From: a bacterium
GTDB taxonomy: Bacteria > Sumerlaeota > Sumerlaeia > MVZB01
Length of the DNA stretch: 48,970 bases
Assembly: GCA_021372575.1 (NCBI GenBank)
Contig: JAJFUE010000203.1
Span: 1 to 48,970 of the forward strand
Direction: 5' to 3'
The position numbers were made by a program, and so were the translations under genes. The notes under the pieces were generated by a model. It saw only the letters and a list, made by a program, of their open reading frames with translations. It was not told the DNA's origin and searched no databases. Shown piece by piece: positions 8,389 to 16,017 of the stretch. The number at the start of each line of letters is the position of its first letter. Positions within the stretch are counted from its first letter, which is position 1.

Positions 8389-9867
8389 ATGAAGAATATG
8401 AAAACAAAATCGATCCTTTTGATCACGGCCTGCGCGGCCGCGTTTTGGTGGCTGGGCGGCGACGCAAGGGCCGCCGCGGCTCAGAATCAAGGCGAGGCTG
8501 CGGTCGCTCACGTCGATCTGTTCGCCCCGATCCTGCTCGAGCTCGCGTTCATCGTCATCCTCGCGGTCATCGGCCGCATGGTCGCGATCCGGTTCAAGCA
8601 GCCGCCGGTCCTCGGCGAACTGATCGCCGGCGTCGTCGTCAGCAACATCGGTTACCACCTGTTCGATTCCAAATTCTTCTCCCTCGTCATGCACCTGACC
8701 GACGTGCAGCGCGTTTTCGAAAAGGTCTGGGCAACCGGCAAGTCGGCGCGCGAGGTCATCCAGAGCATGCCGGGCGACATCGGCGAGCGGATGGTCGGGA
8801 TGCTGACATCCGGTGGCGCCGCCGAGCTGATCATCCTCGGCATCGCGCTTTGGATCTTCTCAAACCTCGGCGTCATCCTCCTGCTGTTCATCGTCGGTTA
8901 TGAAATGCGCATCGGCGATTTCATCAAGGTCGGCCCGCGCGCGACGCTTGTCGCGTTCGTCGGCGTGGTCACGCCGTTCGTCCTCGGTTTCGCCGGCAGC
9001 GCCCTCCTGCTGCCCCAATACACGCATGCCGTGCACATCTTCATGGGCGGCATCCTGTGCGCCACCAGCGTCGGCATCACCGCGCGCGTGTTCAAGGACC
9101 TGGACCGTCTTTCCACTCCCGAGGCGACCATGATCCTCGGCGCGGCCGTGATTGACGACGTGCTCGGCCTGATCGTGCTCGCCGTCGTCGGCGGCATCGC
9201 GCAAGCCGGCCACATCGAATTCTTCGAGATCGGCAAAATCACCCTGTATTCGATCCTGTTTCTCGGGCTGGCCATGCTGATCGGCGAGAAGTGGCTGGGC
9301 TGGGCGATCAAGCACCTGAACCGCCTCGCCGGCCGCGACCTGAAGCTGCTGCTTCCCCTGTCGCTGGCGTTCGTGCTGGCGTGGACGGCGAACCTGATCG
9401 GCCTGGCGCCGATCGTCGGCGCCTTCACCGCCGGGCTGATCATCAGCGAAGATTTGTTCCAGCGCCATCCCGAAAAGCGCGCTGCGATCGACTGGCTGGC
9501 ACCGGTCGAGGCCATTTTCGCCCCGATTTTCTTCGTGCTGATGGGCATGCAGGTCGATCTGGCGGCATTCGGCCAACCGGCCGTCGTCGGGCTGGGGCTG
9601 GCGTTCATCGTCGCGGCCGTGGCGGGCAAGCTCGTGTGCGGCGTCGTCGGCGGTCCGGGCGTCGATCCCATGACGATCGGCATCGGCATGATCCCGCGCG
9701 GCGAAGTCGGCCTCATCTTCGCCAGCATCGGCAAGTCGATGGGAGTCCTCAGCGCGGAAGTCTTCTCGGCCGTCGTGATCGTGGTCGTCGTCTCGACCCT
9801 CATCACCCCGGTAGGGCTTAAATGGGCGATCGCAAGGGCCGAAAAAAAGACGGGTTTGATGCAGTAG
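8389..9867 (+). CDS. Cation:proton antiporter, CPA2 (NapA/KefB-type) family
   Basis: About 492 residues from ATG 8389 (an in-frame ATG at 8398 and a GTG at 8332 are alternatives; AAGG precedes 8389 by five bases). After an N-terminal signal-like segment (about 5-30) there are some twelve hydrophobic helices of the Na+/H+ exchanger fold. Diagnostic motifs are QPPVLGELIAG near residue 71, the ion-site pair AVIDDVLGLIV (Asp256, Asp257) and GMIPRGEVGLIFA near the end. A double Asp is typical of electrogenic antiporters. It exchanges Na+ or K+ for H+ across the inner membrane. Unusual features are the extra N-terminal signal and a polar insert of about 55 residues between the second and third helices (about 92-147). 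No C-terminal TrkA-N domain follows. Confidence 0.9.
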   Translation: MKNMKTKSILLITACAAAFWWLGGDARAAAAQNQGEAAVAHVDLFAPILLELAFIVILAVIGRMVAIRFKQPPVLGELIAGVVVSNIGYHLFDSKFFSLVMHLTDVQRVFEKVWATGKSAREVIQSMPGDIGERMVGMLTSGGAAELIILGIALWIFSNLGVILLLFIVGYEMRIGDFIKVGPRATLVAFVGVVTPFVLGFAGSALLLPQYTHAVHIFMGGILCATSVGITARVFKDLDRLSTPEATMILGAAVIDDVLGLIVLAVVGGIAQAGHIEFFEIGKITLYSILFLGLAMLIGEKWLGWAIKHLNRLAGRDLKLLLPLSLAFVLAWTANLIGLAPIVGAFTAGLIISEDLFQRHPEKRAAIDWLAPVEAIFAPIFFVLMGMQVDLAAFGQPAVVGLGLAFIVAAVAGKLVCGVVGGPGVDPMTIGIGMIPRGEVGLIFASIGKSMGVLSAEVFSAVVIVVVVSTLITPVGLKWAIARAEKKTGLMQ

Positions 9868-9932
9868 CCCGAGCGTGAGCGAGGGACCACCATTTCGTTC
9901 AGATATATCCCGCCGACAAGGAAAGCACGGCC

Positions 9933-10889
9933 ATGAACCCATCCCGTGTTGCTATTTTGATTCTGCTCTTCTCGATGCCGTTTATTTCACGTGCTGCCAA
10001 TAAGGAGTCTTCCTGGGCATCTCCCAACAAGAAGATCGAAGTCTATAAACTCAAGACCGAGTCGCGGCCGGTCAAGTTCATCGACGAACAATATGAGGCG
10101 AACGAAATCCTGATGATCCGTCCCGGCGATACCGAGGACGAAGGGTTGTGCCTGATGCGCGGCTCAAACATGAAGGCGATCTGGTCGCCGGATTCGCGAT
10201 TTCTTCTGATCAGCTACGAATCCTTGCCGCACAGTTCCGACATTGATGTTTACAGAATCAGCGCCGACGAAAAGCAGACCTCGCTTACGGCCAGTCTTAT
10301 TCTTCATCGCTCGGTTGGAGATCAAATCGAAGAAGGAAAATGGATGCGTTGGAGTTTTGTGCGCTGGGAATTGCCAAAGAATAAACTGATTCTCAACCAG
10401 TCGCGCGAGGATCACAAAGCGCATGAAATTGAAGTGGACCTGAAGCGCGAGCCGATAAAGATCGTCTCTTACCGCGCGCAGGATGTGGTGAAGTCGTACG
10501 AAGGCACGTTCCTCGGATTCATTACGGGCGATTACGTGCATTGCGTGTTCCGGATGAAAGACGGCAAGATCCATAGCTTCGATCCAAGCCATAACATCGT
10601 TTATTTCCTCTCCGTCAATCGCGGCAAGCCGATGACGTTCCAATGCAGAACGTATGATGAATATGTGCGGGAAGGTTATGAATTTATCGAGACGACATCG
10701 ATCATCTCGGCCAAGGCCGGCGGTGTCACGAGCGACGCGTGGTGGAACGATCTCCGCAAGAAAATGTCGCAGGAACAAATCGAGAAAAAATACGATGACG
10801 TGTTCTTGGATTGCGAGCTCAATGATGAGCAATACCGGAAGCTCACGGAAGAAATGAAAAAGCAGCGTGGCCCCGATTCGGATCAATAA
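9933..10889 (+). CDS. Exported protein of unknown function
   Basis: 318 residues with a signal peptide (about 1-22, cleavage near SRAA). The mature protein is beta-rich. One segment near residue 85 (AIWSPDSRFLLIS) resembles a beta-propeller blade, and the C-terminal 60 residues are charged and helical (MSQEQIEKKYDD). AAGGA lies about ten bases upstream of the ATG. The gene follows the antiporter gene by 65 bases. Codon use is visibly more AT-rich than the neighbours, as it is for the unknown at 14554-15384. I do not recognise a family. Confidence 0.7.
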   Translation: MNPSRVAILILLFSMPFISRAANKESSWASPNKKIEVYKLKTESRPVKFIDEQYEANEILMIRPGDTEDEGLCLMRGSNMKAIWSPDSRFLLISYESLPHSSDIDVYRISADEKQTSLTASLILHRSVGDQIEEGKWMRWSFVRWELPKNKLILNQSREDHKAHEIEVDLKREPIKIVSYRAQDVVKSYEGTFLGFITGDYVHCVFRMKDGKIHSFDPSHNIVYFLSVNRGKPMTFQCRTYDEYVREGYEFIETTSIISAKAGGVTSDAWWNDLRKKMSQEQIEKKYDDVFLDCELNDEQYRKLTEEMKKQRGPDSDQ

Positions 10890-10925
10890 TGCGAATCAAA
10901 AACACCGCGCGCTTGGCCAATGAAG

Positions 10926-11174
10926 TTATGCCGATTTGGCGCACTTGACGGAATCCAGGTACAGGGTATCCTGGCATATGTCCTGTTCGTGCGGCCAAGC
11001 CACCGTTCCGCCTTCCACATGAACCTGGCGGAAATATGCTTCGTCTCGCAGTTCACGGAACACGCCAAAGTCCAACAACGGCCGGCAATCGTAAACCCCA
11101 ACTTCGCCATTTGAGGAAGTAAGTTCCAAACGGTAGTCCGGCATGGGAATTACATGTGTCACTCTTGGATTCAT
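10926..11174 (-). CDS. DUF2442 family small protein
   Basis: 82 residues matching DUF2442 throughout: an N-terminal PMPDYRLEL strand, NGEVGVYD, the RPLLDFGVFRELRDE block with YFRQVHVE, and the closing WPHEQDICQDTLY. The family is small, soluble and of unknown biochemical function; many members sit beside DUF4160 genes in pairs that look like toxin-antitoxin or addiction modules. No DUF4160 gene is next to this one. Its ATG (11172-11174) lies one base after the stop codon of the radical SAM gene, so the two are probably co-transcribed. Confidence 0.85.
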   Translation of the reverse strand: MNPRVTHVIPMPDYRLELTSSNGEVGVYDCRPLLDFGVFRELRDEAYFRQVHVEGGTVAWPHEQDICQDTLYLDSVKCAKSA

Positions 11175-11175
11175 G

Positions 11176-12432
11176 TTACAAATCCACCCGGCAGTGCTTG
11201 TTGCGGCAGGCGGGCGGGATGAAGTCCTTGAGGAACGTCTCGCGCATCGCGATCGCCGGCTGGCCGTTCCAGATGCGGTCGAACTCGAGCCGGTTCAGGT
11301 TGCCCCAGCTCATCCCCGTCCAGCAGCACGGCCGCACGTCGCCGTCGGTGTCGATCAGCACGTTGAACCACGGGTCGCTGCATTTCTCGACGAGCAACCG
11401 GCCGTCGCCGGTCTGGACGCCCGCCTCGAACGTCCGCCGGCTTTCGCCTTTGACCGACTCCGGCATGATCGGCGACGCGGCCGTGAAGTTGTGCCGCGCG
11501 ACGTTGCGGCCGGCGCCCGACGCCGAAAGCAGGTTCGTGAGCGCCAGGTGCGGCCGCAAATTAAAGTTCAGCCGGCTCGCGTTTTCAATCGCCAGCTCGA
11601 CCATCCGCCGCGCAAGCTCGACATGGTGGCCGAGGAACTCGCTCTCCTGCTCCGGGTTCTCGATTTCCATGAGCTGGACGCTGAGCTGGCTGAAACCCAA
11701 TTCGTCGGCCCATGCGACCATCGACGGCAACTGCCGGATGTTGCGCTCCATGAACGTCGCATTGCAATGCAGCCGCGGCCACGGCGACCCGAGCTTTTTC
11801 TTCCACTCGTTCAGCCGCCGCAGTCCCGCCTCGACCTCGCGCAGGTCGCCGCCGACCCGCATCGTCTGATAGACGTTCGGATCGTTCGTGTCGATCGACA
11901 CGTAAAACTCCGAAACCTGCCCGCGCACGAGCCGCTCGCAGTTTTTATCGTTGAGCAGCATCCCGTTCGACGTCATCGCCAGGTTGTGCGAGCCGATCTT
12001 CGCGTGGTATTCGAGCAGCCCGCCCAATCCCGACCACAGAAGCGGCTCCCCCAGCGGCGTCAGCGTCATCATCTCGCAATAGGGCAGAAGCTTTTCGACG
12101 GCCGATTCCACGCGCGGCGTGATTTGAAGCTCGGCGGCCGGCTTGTTCCGGAACGATTCGCGCGTCCATGGCATCGTCAGCCGGCAGAACGAGCACTTCA
12201 GGTTGCACGTCCAGTTCGTGCCGACCTGCACGAGGCGCGGCATCGACTCCAGCCGCGTGCAGCCATGCCAGAACTCGCGCCAGTTCAGCTCGCTGTTCCA
12301 GCGCTTGAGCTGGCCCGGCGGGGCCGCGTTCATCCGCGCGCGCAGGTATCCGCGCCGCATCGACCGCGCCTGCCGGCGCAGCCAGGAGACCTCGGGTTCG
12401 GGGGGGATGAAGCTGATGGTCGTGTCGTTCAT
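11176..12432 (-). CDS. Radical SAM/SPASM-domain protein
   Basis: 418 residues from the ATG at 12430-12432. The frame is open much further upstream, but that stretch lies opposite the GT2 gene and contains repeat DNA, so it is not coding. The 4Fe-4S radical SAM motif is C76-x3-C80-x2-C83 within TNWTCNLKCSFC. A glycine-rich strand PLGEPLL and a (beta/alpha) pattern follow. The C-terminal region has SPASM-like cysteines: CSDPWFNVLIDTDGDVRPCC, then GNLNRLEFDRIWNG, then a closing CRNKHC. SPASM proteins use auxiliary clusters to modify peptides, proteins or small molecules. No precursor peptide gene is visible nearby. With a glycosyltransferase and an epimerase divergently adjacent, a role in surface-glycan or cell-wall modification is possible but unproven. 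Confidence 0.88.
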   Translation of the reverse strand: MNDTTISFIPPEPEVSWLRRQARSMRRGYLRARMNAAPPGQLKRWNSELNWREFWHGCTRLESMPRLVQVGTNWTCNLKCSFCRLTMPWTRESFRNKPAAELQITPRVESAVEKLLPYCEMMTLTPLGEPLLWSGLGGLLEYHAKIGSHNLAMTSNGMLLNDKNCERLVRGQVSEFYVSIDTNDPNVYQTMRVGGDLREVEAGLRRLNEWKKKLGSPWPRLHCNATFMERNIRQLPSMVAWADELGFSQLSVQLMEIENPEQESEFLGHHVELARRMVELAIENASRLNFNLRPHLALTNLLSASGAGRNVARHNFTAASPIMPESVKGESRRTFEAGVQTGDGRLLVEKCSDPWFNVLIDTDGDVRPCCWTGMSWGNLNRLEFDRIWNGQPAIAMRETFLKDFIPPACRNKHCRVDL

Positions 12433-12503
12433 GTTCGGCACCGCACGCCGTGGCCTTATTCTAATTGACCCGGCCGCCGAATAAAATCCAAAATCAAGCA
12501 TCC

Positions 12504-12548
12504 CATGACTCTCATGGGTCCCATTAGTTCCATAGGTCCCATGATGCC
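12504..12548. repeat. Iterated 9-base word, CATGGGTCC type
   Basis: Five successive 9-base units begin with CAT: CATGACTCT, CATGGGTCC, CATTAGTTC, CATAGGTCC, CATGATGCC. The array lies in the divergent gap between the radical SAM and GT2 genes and runs into the GT2 start codon region. Related CATRGGWCC words occur at 25776-25887 and 33106-33141. Confidence 0.75.
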
Positions 12549-13380
12549 TCTGCCCTCCATCGCCATCGTCACGCCGAGCCTCAACCAGGGCCGCTACCTC
12601 GAGCAGACCATCCGCAGCGTCCTCGAGCAGGGCTACCCCAACCTGCAATACTGGGTCCAGGACGGCGGCTCGACCGACGAAAGCCTCGAAATCATTAAGA
12701 AATACGCACCCCGCCTGACCGGCTGGGCCAGTGCTCCCGACAAGGGCCACGCCGACGCCGTCAACCGCGGCTTCGCCAACATCCAGGGCGAGGTCATGGC
12801 GTTCATCAACAGCGACGACTACTATCTGCCCGGCGCGCTTCAGGCCGCCGCCGAGGCCTTCGCCGCCGACCCCGGCCTCGATTTCCTCTACGGCGACGCC
12901 GTCTATGTCAGCCCCGACGACCGGCCGCTGGTCATCGACGTCCTGCCTGATTACAACTGGGAGGATCTGCGCCGGATCTGTATCGTGCCGCAGCAGGCGT
13001 CGTTCTGGCGCCGGCGGGCGTGGGAGGCGGCCGGCGGGCTCGGCCGCGAGATGTGGTTCTCGTTCGATTACGAGTTCTTTCTCAAGGTCGCCGAGCACGG
13101 CCGCGTGCGCCACATCCCGCGCCTCATGGCCGCCTACCGTCACCACAGGCAGGCCAAGACCAGCACCGGCAAAGGCCGCTGGGGCGAGGACGACCGCAAG
13201 CTGCGCGAGCGTTACCTCGGCCGCTCGGAGTGGAACCGCGCCGACTGGCTGAGGCTCAAGTGGCTCACGGCGCGCCAGGTCGCGGCAATCGGCTGGCGGC
13301 TTATGAAAGGCGAGCGTTTCCCGACCATCGTCCCGGCGCGCTGGCAGCGCGTCGCACGGCGCAGAATGGAGAAAATTTGA
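12544..13380 (+). CDS. Family 2 glycosyltransferase
   Basis: 278 residues from ATG 12544. Earlier in-frame ATGs at 12505, 12514 and 12541 fall inside the 9-base repeat, and the family's first beta strand (SIAIVTPSLNQG) starts right after 12544. GT-A fold motifs: EQTIRSVLEQ, the nucleotide-binding DGGSTDES, KGHADAVNRG, and the metal-binding FINSDDYY in the DxD position. The acceptor region has GAVYVSPDD-like and FDYEFFLKVAEHG segments typical of GT2 enzymes for polysaccharide or O-antigen assembly. It is a cytoplasmic or membrane-associated enzyme using a nucleotide sugar. It leads a plus-strand run with the epimerase gene 112 bases downstream. Confidence 0.9.
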   Translation: MPLPSIAIVTPSLNQGRYLEQTIRSVLEQGYPNLQYWVQDGGSTDESLEIIKKYAPRLTGWASAPDKGHADAVNRGFANIQGEVMAFINSDDYYLPGALQAAAEAFAADPGLDFLYGDAVYVSPDDRPLVIDVLPDYNWEDLRRICIVPQQASFWRRRAWEAAGGLGREMWFSFDYEFFLKVAEHGRVRHIPRLMAAYRHHRQAKTSTGKGRWGEDDRKLRERYLGRSEWNRADWLRLKWLTARQVAAIGWRLMKGERFPTIVPARWQRVARRRMEKI

Positions 13381-13418
13381 CACCGGCCCGCCTTTGCCGT
13401 GATATTGAAATGAACGAA

Positions 13419-13448
13419 TCGTGCTCGTGCTCGTAATCGTAATCGAAT
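13419..13448. repeat. Iterated 6-base word, TCGTGC/TCGTAA type
   Basis: Five consecutive 6-base units: TCGTGC, TCGTGC, TCGTAA, TCGTAA, TCGAAT. The array sits in the 112-base gap before the epimerase gene, 45-74 bases upstream of its start codon. Confidence 0.7.
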
Positions 13449-13480
13449 TGCTGATGCCTCATTCAATGCTTTGCACCAAA

Positions 13481-13484
13481 GGAG
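13481..13484 (+). promoter_or_regulatory. Shine-Dalgarno that selects a GTG start
   Basis: GGAG (within AAAGGAG) lies eight bases before GTG 13493. A second GTG at 13486 is out of frame, so this site decides the epimerase start. Confidence 0.75.
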
Positions 13485-13492
13485 CGTGACCC

Positions 13493-14515
13493 GTGACATT
13501 CGACTGGAGTCGCAAACATGTGCTCGTGACGGGCGGAGCGTCCTTTATCGGATCGCACCTGGTCGATGCGCTGGCCGAGCGTGGCGCCGCCATCCGCGTC
13601 GTCGATAACCTCTCCAGCGGCCGTCTTTCCAACATCCAGGACCGCATCGGCAACGGCCAGGTCGAGTTCATCGAGGCCAACCTGCTCGACAGCGCCGTCT
13701 GCCGCAAGGCCGTCGAGGGCATGCAGATGGTCTTTCACCTGGCCGCCGATCATGGCGGCCGCGGCTACGTCGATCTGCACCAGGCCGCCTGCGCGACGAA
13801 CCTCGCGCTCGACGGCAACCTGTTCGTCGCCGCGCGCAACGCCGGGGTCGAGAAGGTCGTCTATGCCTCCTCCGGTTGCGTCTATCCGAACCACCTCCAA
13901 ACCAACCCCGACGAAATCCTTTACCTCACGGAGGACATGGTCGGGCCGCCGTATGACGCTGACAACCTCTACGGCTGGGCCAAGCTCATGGCCGAGATGA
14001 CGCTCAAGGCGTTCCACAAGGACTGGGGGATGAAGTCGGCGTCATGCCGGTTCTTCACCGTCTATGGCGAGCGCGGCCACGAGAACCACGCCGTCATCGC
14101 GATGATCGCGCGCTGCTTCGTCAAGCAGTCGCCGTTCGTCGTGTGGGGCAACGGCGAGCAGATCCGCAACTGGACGCACGTGAGCGACATCGTGAGCGGC
14201 ATGATCGCCGCCGCGGAAGTCATCGACGACGGCACGGCCATCAACCTCGGCACCATGGAGCGCACGCGCGTCATCGACGCCGTGCACGCGATCATGGAGC
14301 ACACCGGCCACCACGCGCCGATCGAGTTGCACCCCGAAATGCCTACCGGCCCGATGAACAGCGTCGCCGAGAACAGCCTCGCGAGAAAACTGCTCGGCTG
14401 GGAGCCGAAGGTCAAGTTCATGGACGGCTTCTTCAAGACCGCCGACTGGTACTACGCCACCAAAAACCGTGACTCCGTCGCCGCCGCGCTCGGCACGCGC
14501 CTTACGGAACGGTAA
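13493..14515 (+). CDS. NAD-dependent sugar epimerase (extended SDR, GDP-mannose 3,5-epimerase-like)
   Basis: 340 residues starting at GTG 13493. The Rossmann dinucleotide motif is GGASFIG (14-20), with Asp38 positioned to bind the adenosine ribose of NAD. The catalytic pair is Tyr160 and Lys164 in YGWAK. Two further signatures point to GDP-mannose 3,5-epimerase rather than GalE: HLAADHGGRGY (82-92) resembles the AADMGGMGF of that enzyme, and SSGCVYP (126-132) places Cys129 where it has its acid/base cysteine. The C-terminal domain includes WTHVSDIVSGM. It probably epimerises a nucleotide sugar for the adjacent glycosyltransferase. Substrate remains a family-level inference. Confidence 0.87.
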   Translation: MTFDWSRKHVLVTGGASFIGSHLVDALAERGAAIRVVDNLSSGRLSNIQDRIGNGQVEFIEANLLDSAVCRKAVEGMQMVFHLAADHGGRGYVDLHQAACATNLALDGNLFVAARNAGVEKVVYASSGCVYPNHLQTNPDEILYLTEDMVGPPYDADNLYGWAKLMAEMTLKAFHKDWGMKSASCRFFTVYGERGHENHAVIAMIARCFVKQSPFVVWGNGEQIRNWTHVSDIVSGMIAAAEVIDDGTAINLGTMERTRVIDAVHAIMEHTGHHAPIELHPEMPTGPMNSVAENSLARKLLGWEPKVKFMDGFFKTADWYYATKNRDSVAAALGTRLTER

Positions 14516-14553
14516 GACGTCACTCTTATTATCGAAATCGGCTGGCCTAGAGA

Positions 14554-15384
14554 ATGAGAATCGAAACAAAGCGCGGGTTCATCGTGCCGATGATGCTCGC
14601 GCTTTTATTTTTTATCCCGCAAGGACGCGCATGCGCGACTTCTTGGGTAGATATTCCATTGTCCCAATTGGTCGATCAGTCCGACACGATCGTGATCGGT
14701 CGCATGATCGACTCCGGTGAACAACACCCGTTTGTCAATCGCATATTCGATCAGGTGGGCAAAGTCGCCCCGATTTCTCACGATGTCACATTCGAGGGAA
14801 TTATTGTTGTCGATAAGGTGCTGTTGGGAAGAGTCAAATCCGGAGACCATATCACGCTCAAATGGACATGGCCGACATATTTCCCTGTCAAACCGGGTCA
14901 GACCGGAATCTGGTTATTGACAACAAACAATGGCCATTTGGAGGCGAATTATCCATGGCGTTTCAGAAACATGAGCGATCAACCCGAAATTGTTCGCCGG
15001 ATCAACGCCCCTGTGGCCCTGACTGCCGATGAATTCATGCAGGATCTGGAGAAGGATATCCACTTAACGCTGAGGATCCGTAATCATACAAATAAACCTT
15101 TGAAAATACCGCGCCTCGATTTGTCGCGAGCGGATGTTACGACCACCGGAACGAAACCTGTGAATATCATTTTGAATTTCCACAAGGATCGCGCATCAAC
15201 GGAGACCATGACGATTGCTGCACAACAAGAACGCGATTTTCCCCTGATACTGAATAAAATACTGAAGCTGAACGTGTATACAACGTACCGGATCCAGGCC
15301 GCCATCGACGGTCTGCCCATCAGCAGCCGTCTGGAATTATGGATTTACACCTCGAACCGATCCGCATTGAAAATGAACCAGTGA
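14554..15384 (+). CDS. Exported protein of unknown function
   Basis: 276 residues with a signal peptide (about 8-28). The mature N-terminus has a WVDIPLSQLVDQSDTIVIGRM pattern, then a beta-rich region with VVDKVLLGRVKSGDHITLKW and GQTGIWLL. Secreted proteins with a S.Q.L...SD.I..G.V opening and a G..I.....G.WLLFL-like strand are common in environmental genomes and lack a known function; this appears to be one. The C-terminal half (about 165-270) looks like a separate Ig-like beta domain. Only 38 bases separate it from the epimerase gene. Codon use is more AT-rich than the epimerase, hinting at different ancestry. Confidence 0.65.
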   Translation: MRIETKRGFIVPMMLALLFFIPQGRACATSWVDIPLSQLVDQSDTIVIGRMIDSGEQHPFVNRIFDQVGKVAPISHDVTFEGIIVVDKVLLGRVKSGDHITLKWTWPTYFPVKPGQTGIWLLTTNNGHLEANYPWRFRNMSDQPEIVRRINAPVALTADEFMQDLEKDIHLTLRIRNHTNKPLKIPRLDLSRADVTTTGTKPVNIILNFHKDRASTETMTIAAQQERDFPLILNKILKLNVYTTYRIQAAIDGLPISSRLELWIYTSNRSALKMNQ

Positions 15385-15469
15385 GGCCTTCGCCGGCCAT
15401 CTCTCTTTAATCCCGCAAAGAGCCAACCACCAAAAATCTTTTTGTGGTTTTGTTCGAGATGCTGATCAG

Positions 15470-15578
15470 GAACCACGAAGTGGTTCGATAACAATGCCGG
15501 GGGTTGGTTCGGCGAACTTGCGAGCCGAACCTACCCCCGGTCACGTCGCATAAATTTTCGGAACCGATTTATCGGTTC
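15470..15578. repeat. Cluster of three GAACC/GGTTC hairpins
   Basis: Three palindromes share GAACC arms: GAACCAC-GAA-GTGGTTC at 15470-15486; a 17-pair stem with one mismatch and a 10-base loop at 15497-15540 (arms CCGGGGGTTGGTTCGGC and its complement); and GAACCGAT-TT-ATCGGTTC at 15561-15578. They fill the gap between two convergent genes and could terminate transcription in both directions, although none carries a T-run. Confidence 0.7.
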
Positions 15579-15583
15579 GACCA

Positions 15584-15913
15584 TCACATTGGTTTTCCCC
15601 ATCTGCGCGGACGGCGCCGGTTCATGATTAAACGTTCGCGTTCTTTGGCCGAATAAAAACCAAATGCCTTCTCGATCAAAGCTTGCAGTTCTTTGCGAAA
15701 CGGGTAACGGGGATTGTATTCATACAGGCGCGTTCGGCCAACGGTTCGGCTCACGAGCACGCCGCCATGCTCGAGTTTGTCCAGTTGCCTCTGAATGGGC
15801 GCAAGGTCAGTTTCGAAATACCGCGCCATCTCGCGAGCGTAGCCTTCGTTCCCGCAATTCAGGAACAACAGCACCCGTTCGCAATTGGTGGACCCTAGCA
15901 GCGGCTCGAGCAT
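15584..15913 (-). CDS. Small winged-helix (ArsR-like) transcriptional regulator
   Basis: 109 residues from ATG 15911-15913, chosen because GGAG (15920-15923) lies six bases upstream; an ATG four codons earlier (15923-15925) has no such site, and the long frame above it runs into tgt. The protein opens with LLGSTNCERVLLFL, then GYAREMARYF, a recognition-helix region IQRQLDKLEHGGVLVSRTVG, and ends the wing with RLYEYNPRYPF. This is the compact winged-helix family often encoded beside nucleotidyltransferase (MNT-type) genes and other addiction-like modules. The C-terminal tail is strongly basic (RRRPRRWGK). It binds DNA by inference; its target is unknown. It follows tgt on the same strand by about 100 bases. 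Confidence 0.78.
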   Translation of the reverse strand: MLEPLLGSTNCERVLLFLNCGNEGYAREMARYFETDLAPIQRQLDKLEHGGVLVSRTVGRTRLYEYNPRYPFRKELQALIEKAFGFYSAKERERLIMNRRRPRRWGKPM

Positions 15914-15919
15914 GCATGA

Positions 15920-15923
15920 CTCC
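15920..15923 (-). promoter_or_regulatory. Shine-Dalgarno that decides the regulator start
   Basis: GGAG on the minus strand, six bases before the ATG at 15911-15913. Confidence 0.6.
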
Positions 15924-16017
15924 ATGTTGATGTCATATGACACCCATCTGAGGTCATTAAGCTCGAAATTAAAATTGAATGCAATTGCTTTGATGAGAGT
16001 CGGGTCGAAGACCCGAC

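Noticed and set aside
9868-9890. Short CCCGAGCGTGAGCGAGGG palindrome after the antiporter gene as a terminator
   Set aside because: The arms do not pair beyond three bases and no T-run follows.
12433-13383. Upstream extension of the radical SAM frame to 735 residues
   Set aside because: The added part is antisense to the GT2 gene and passes through the 9-base repeat, giving a GTNGTHESHG peptide; the natural start is at 12430-12432.
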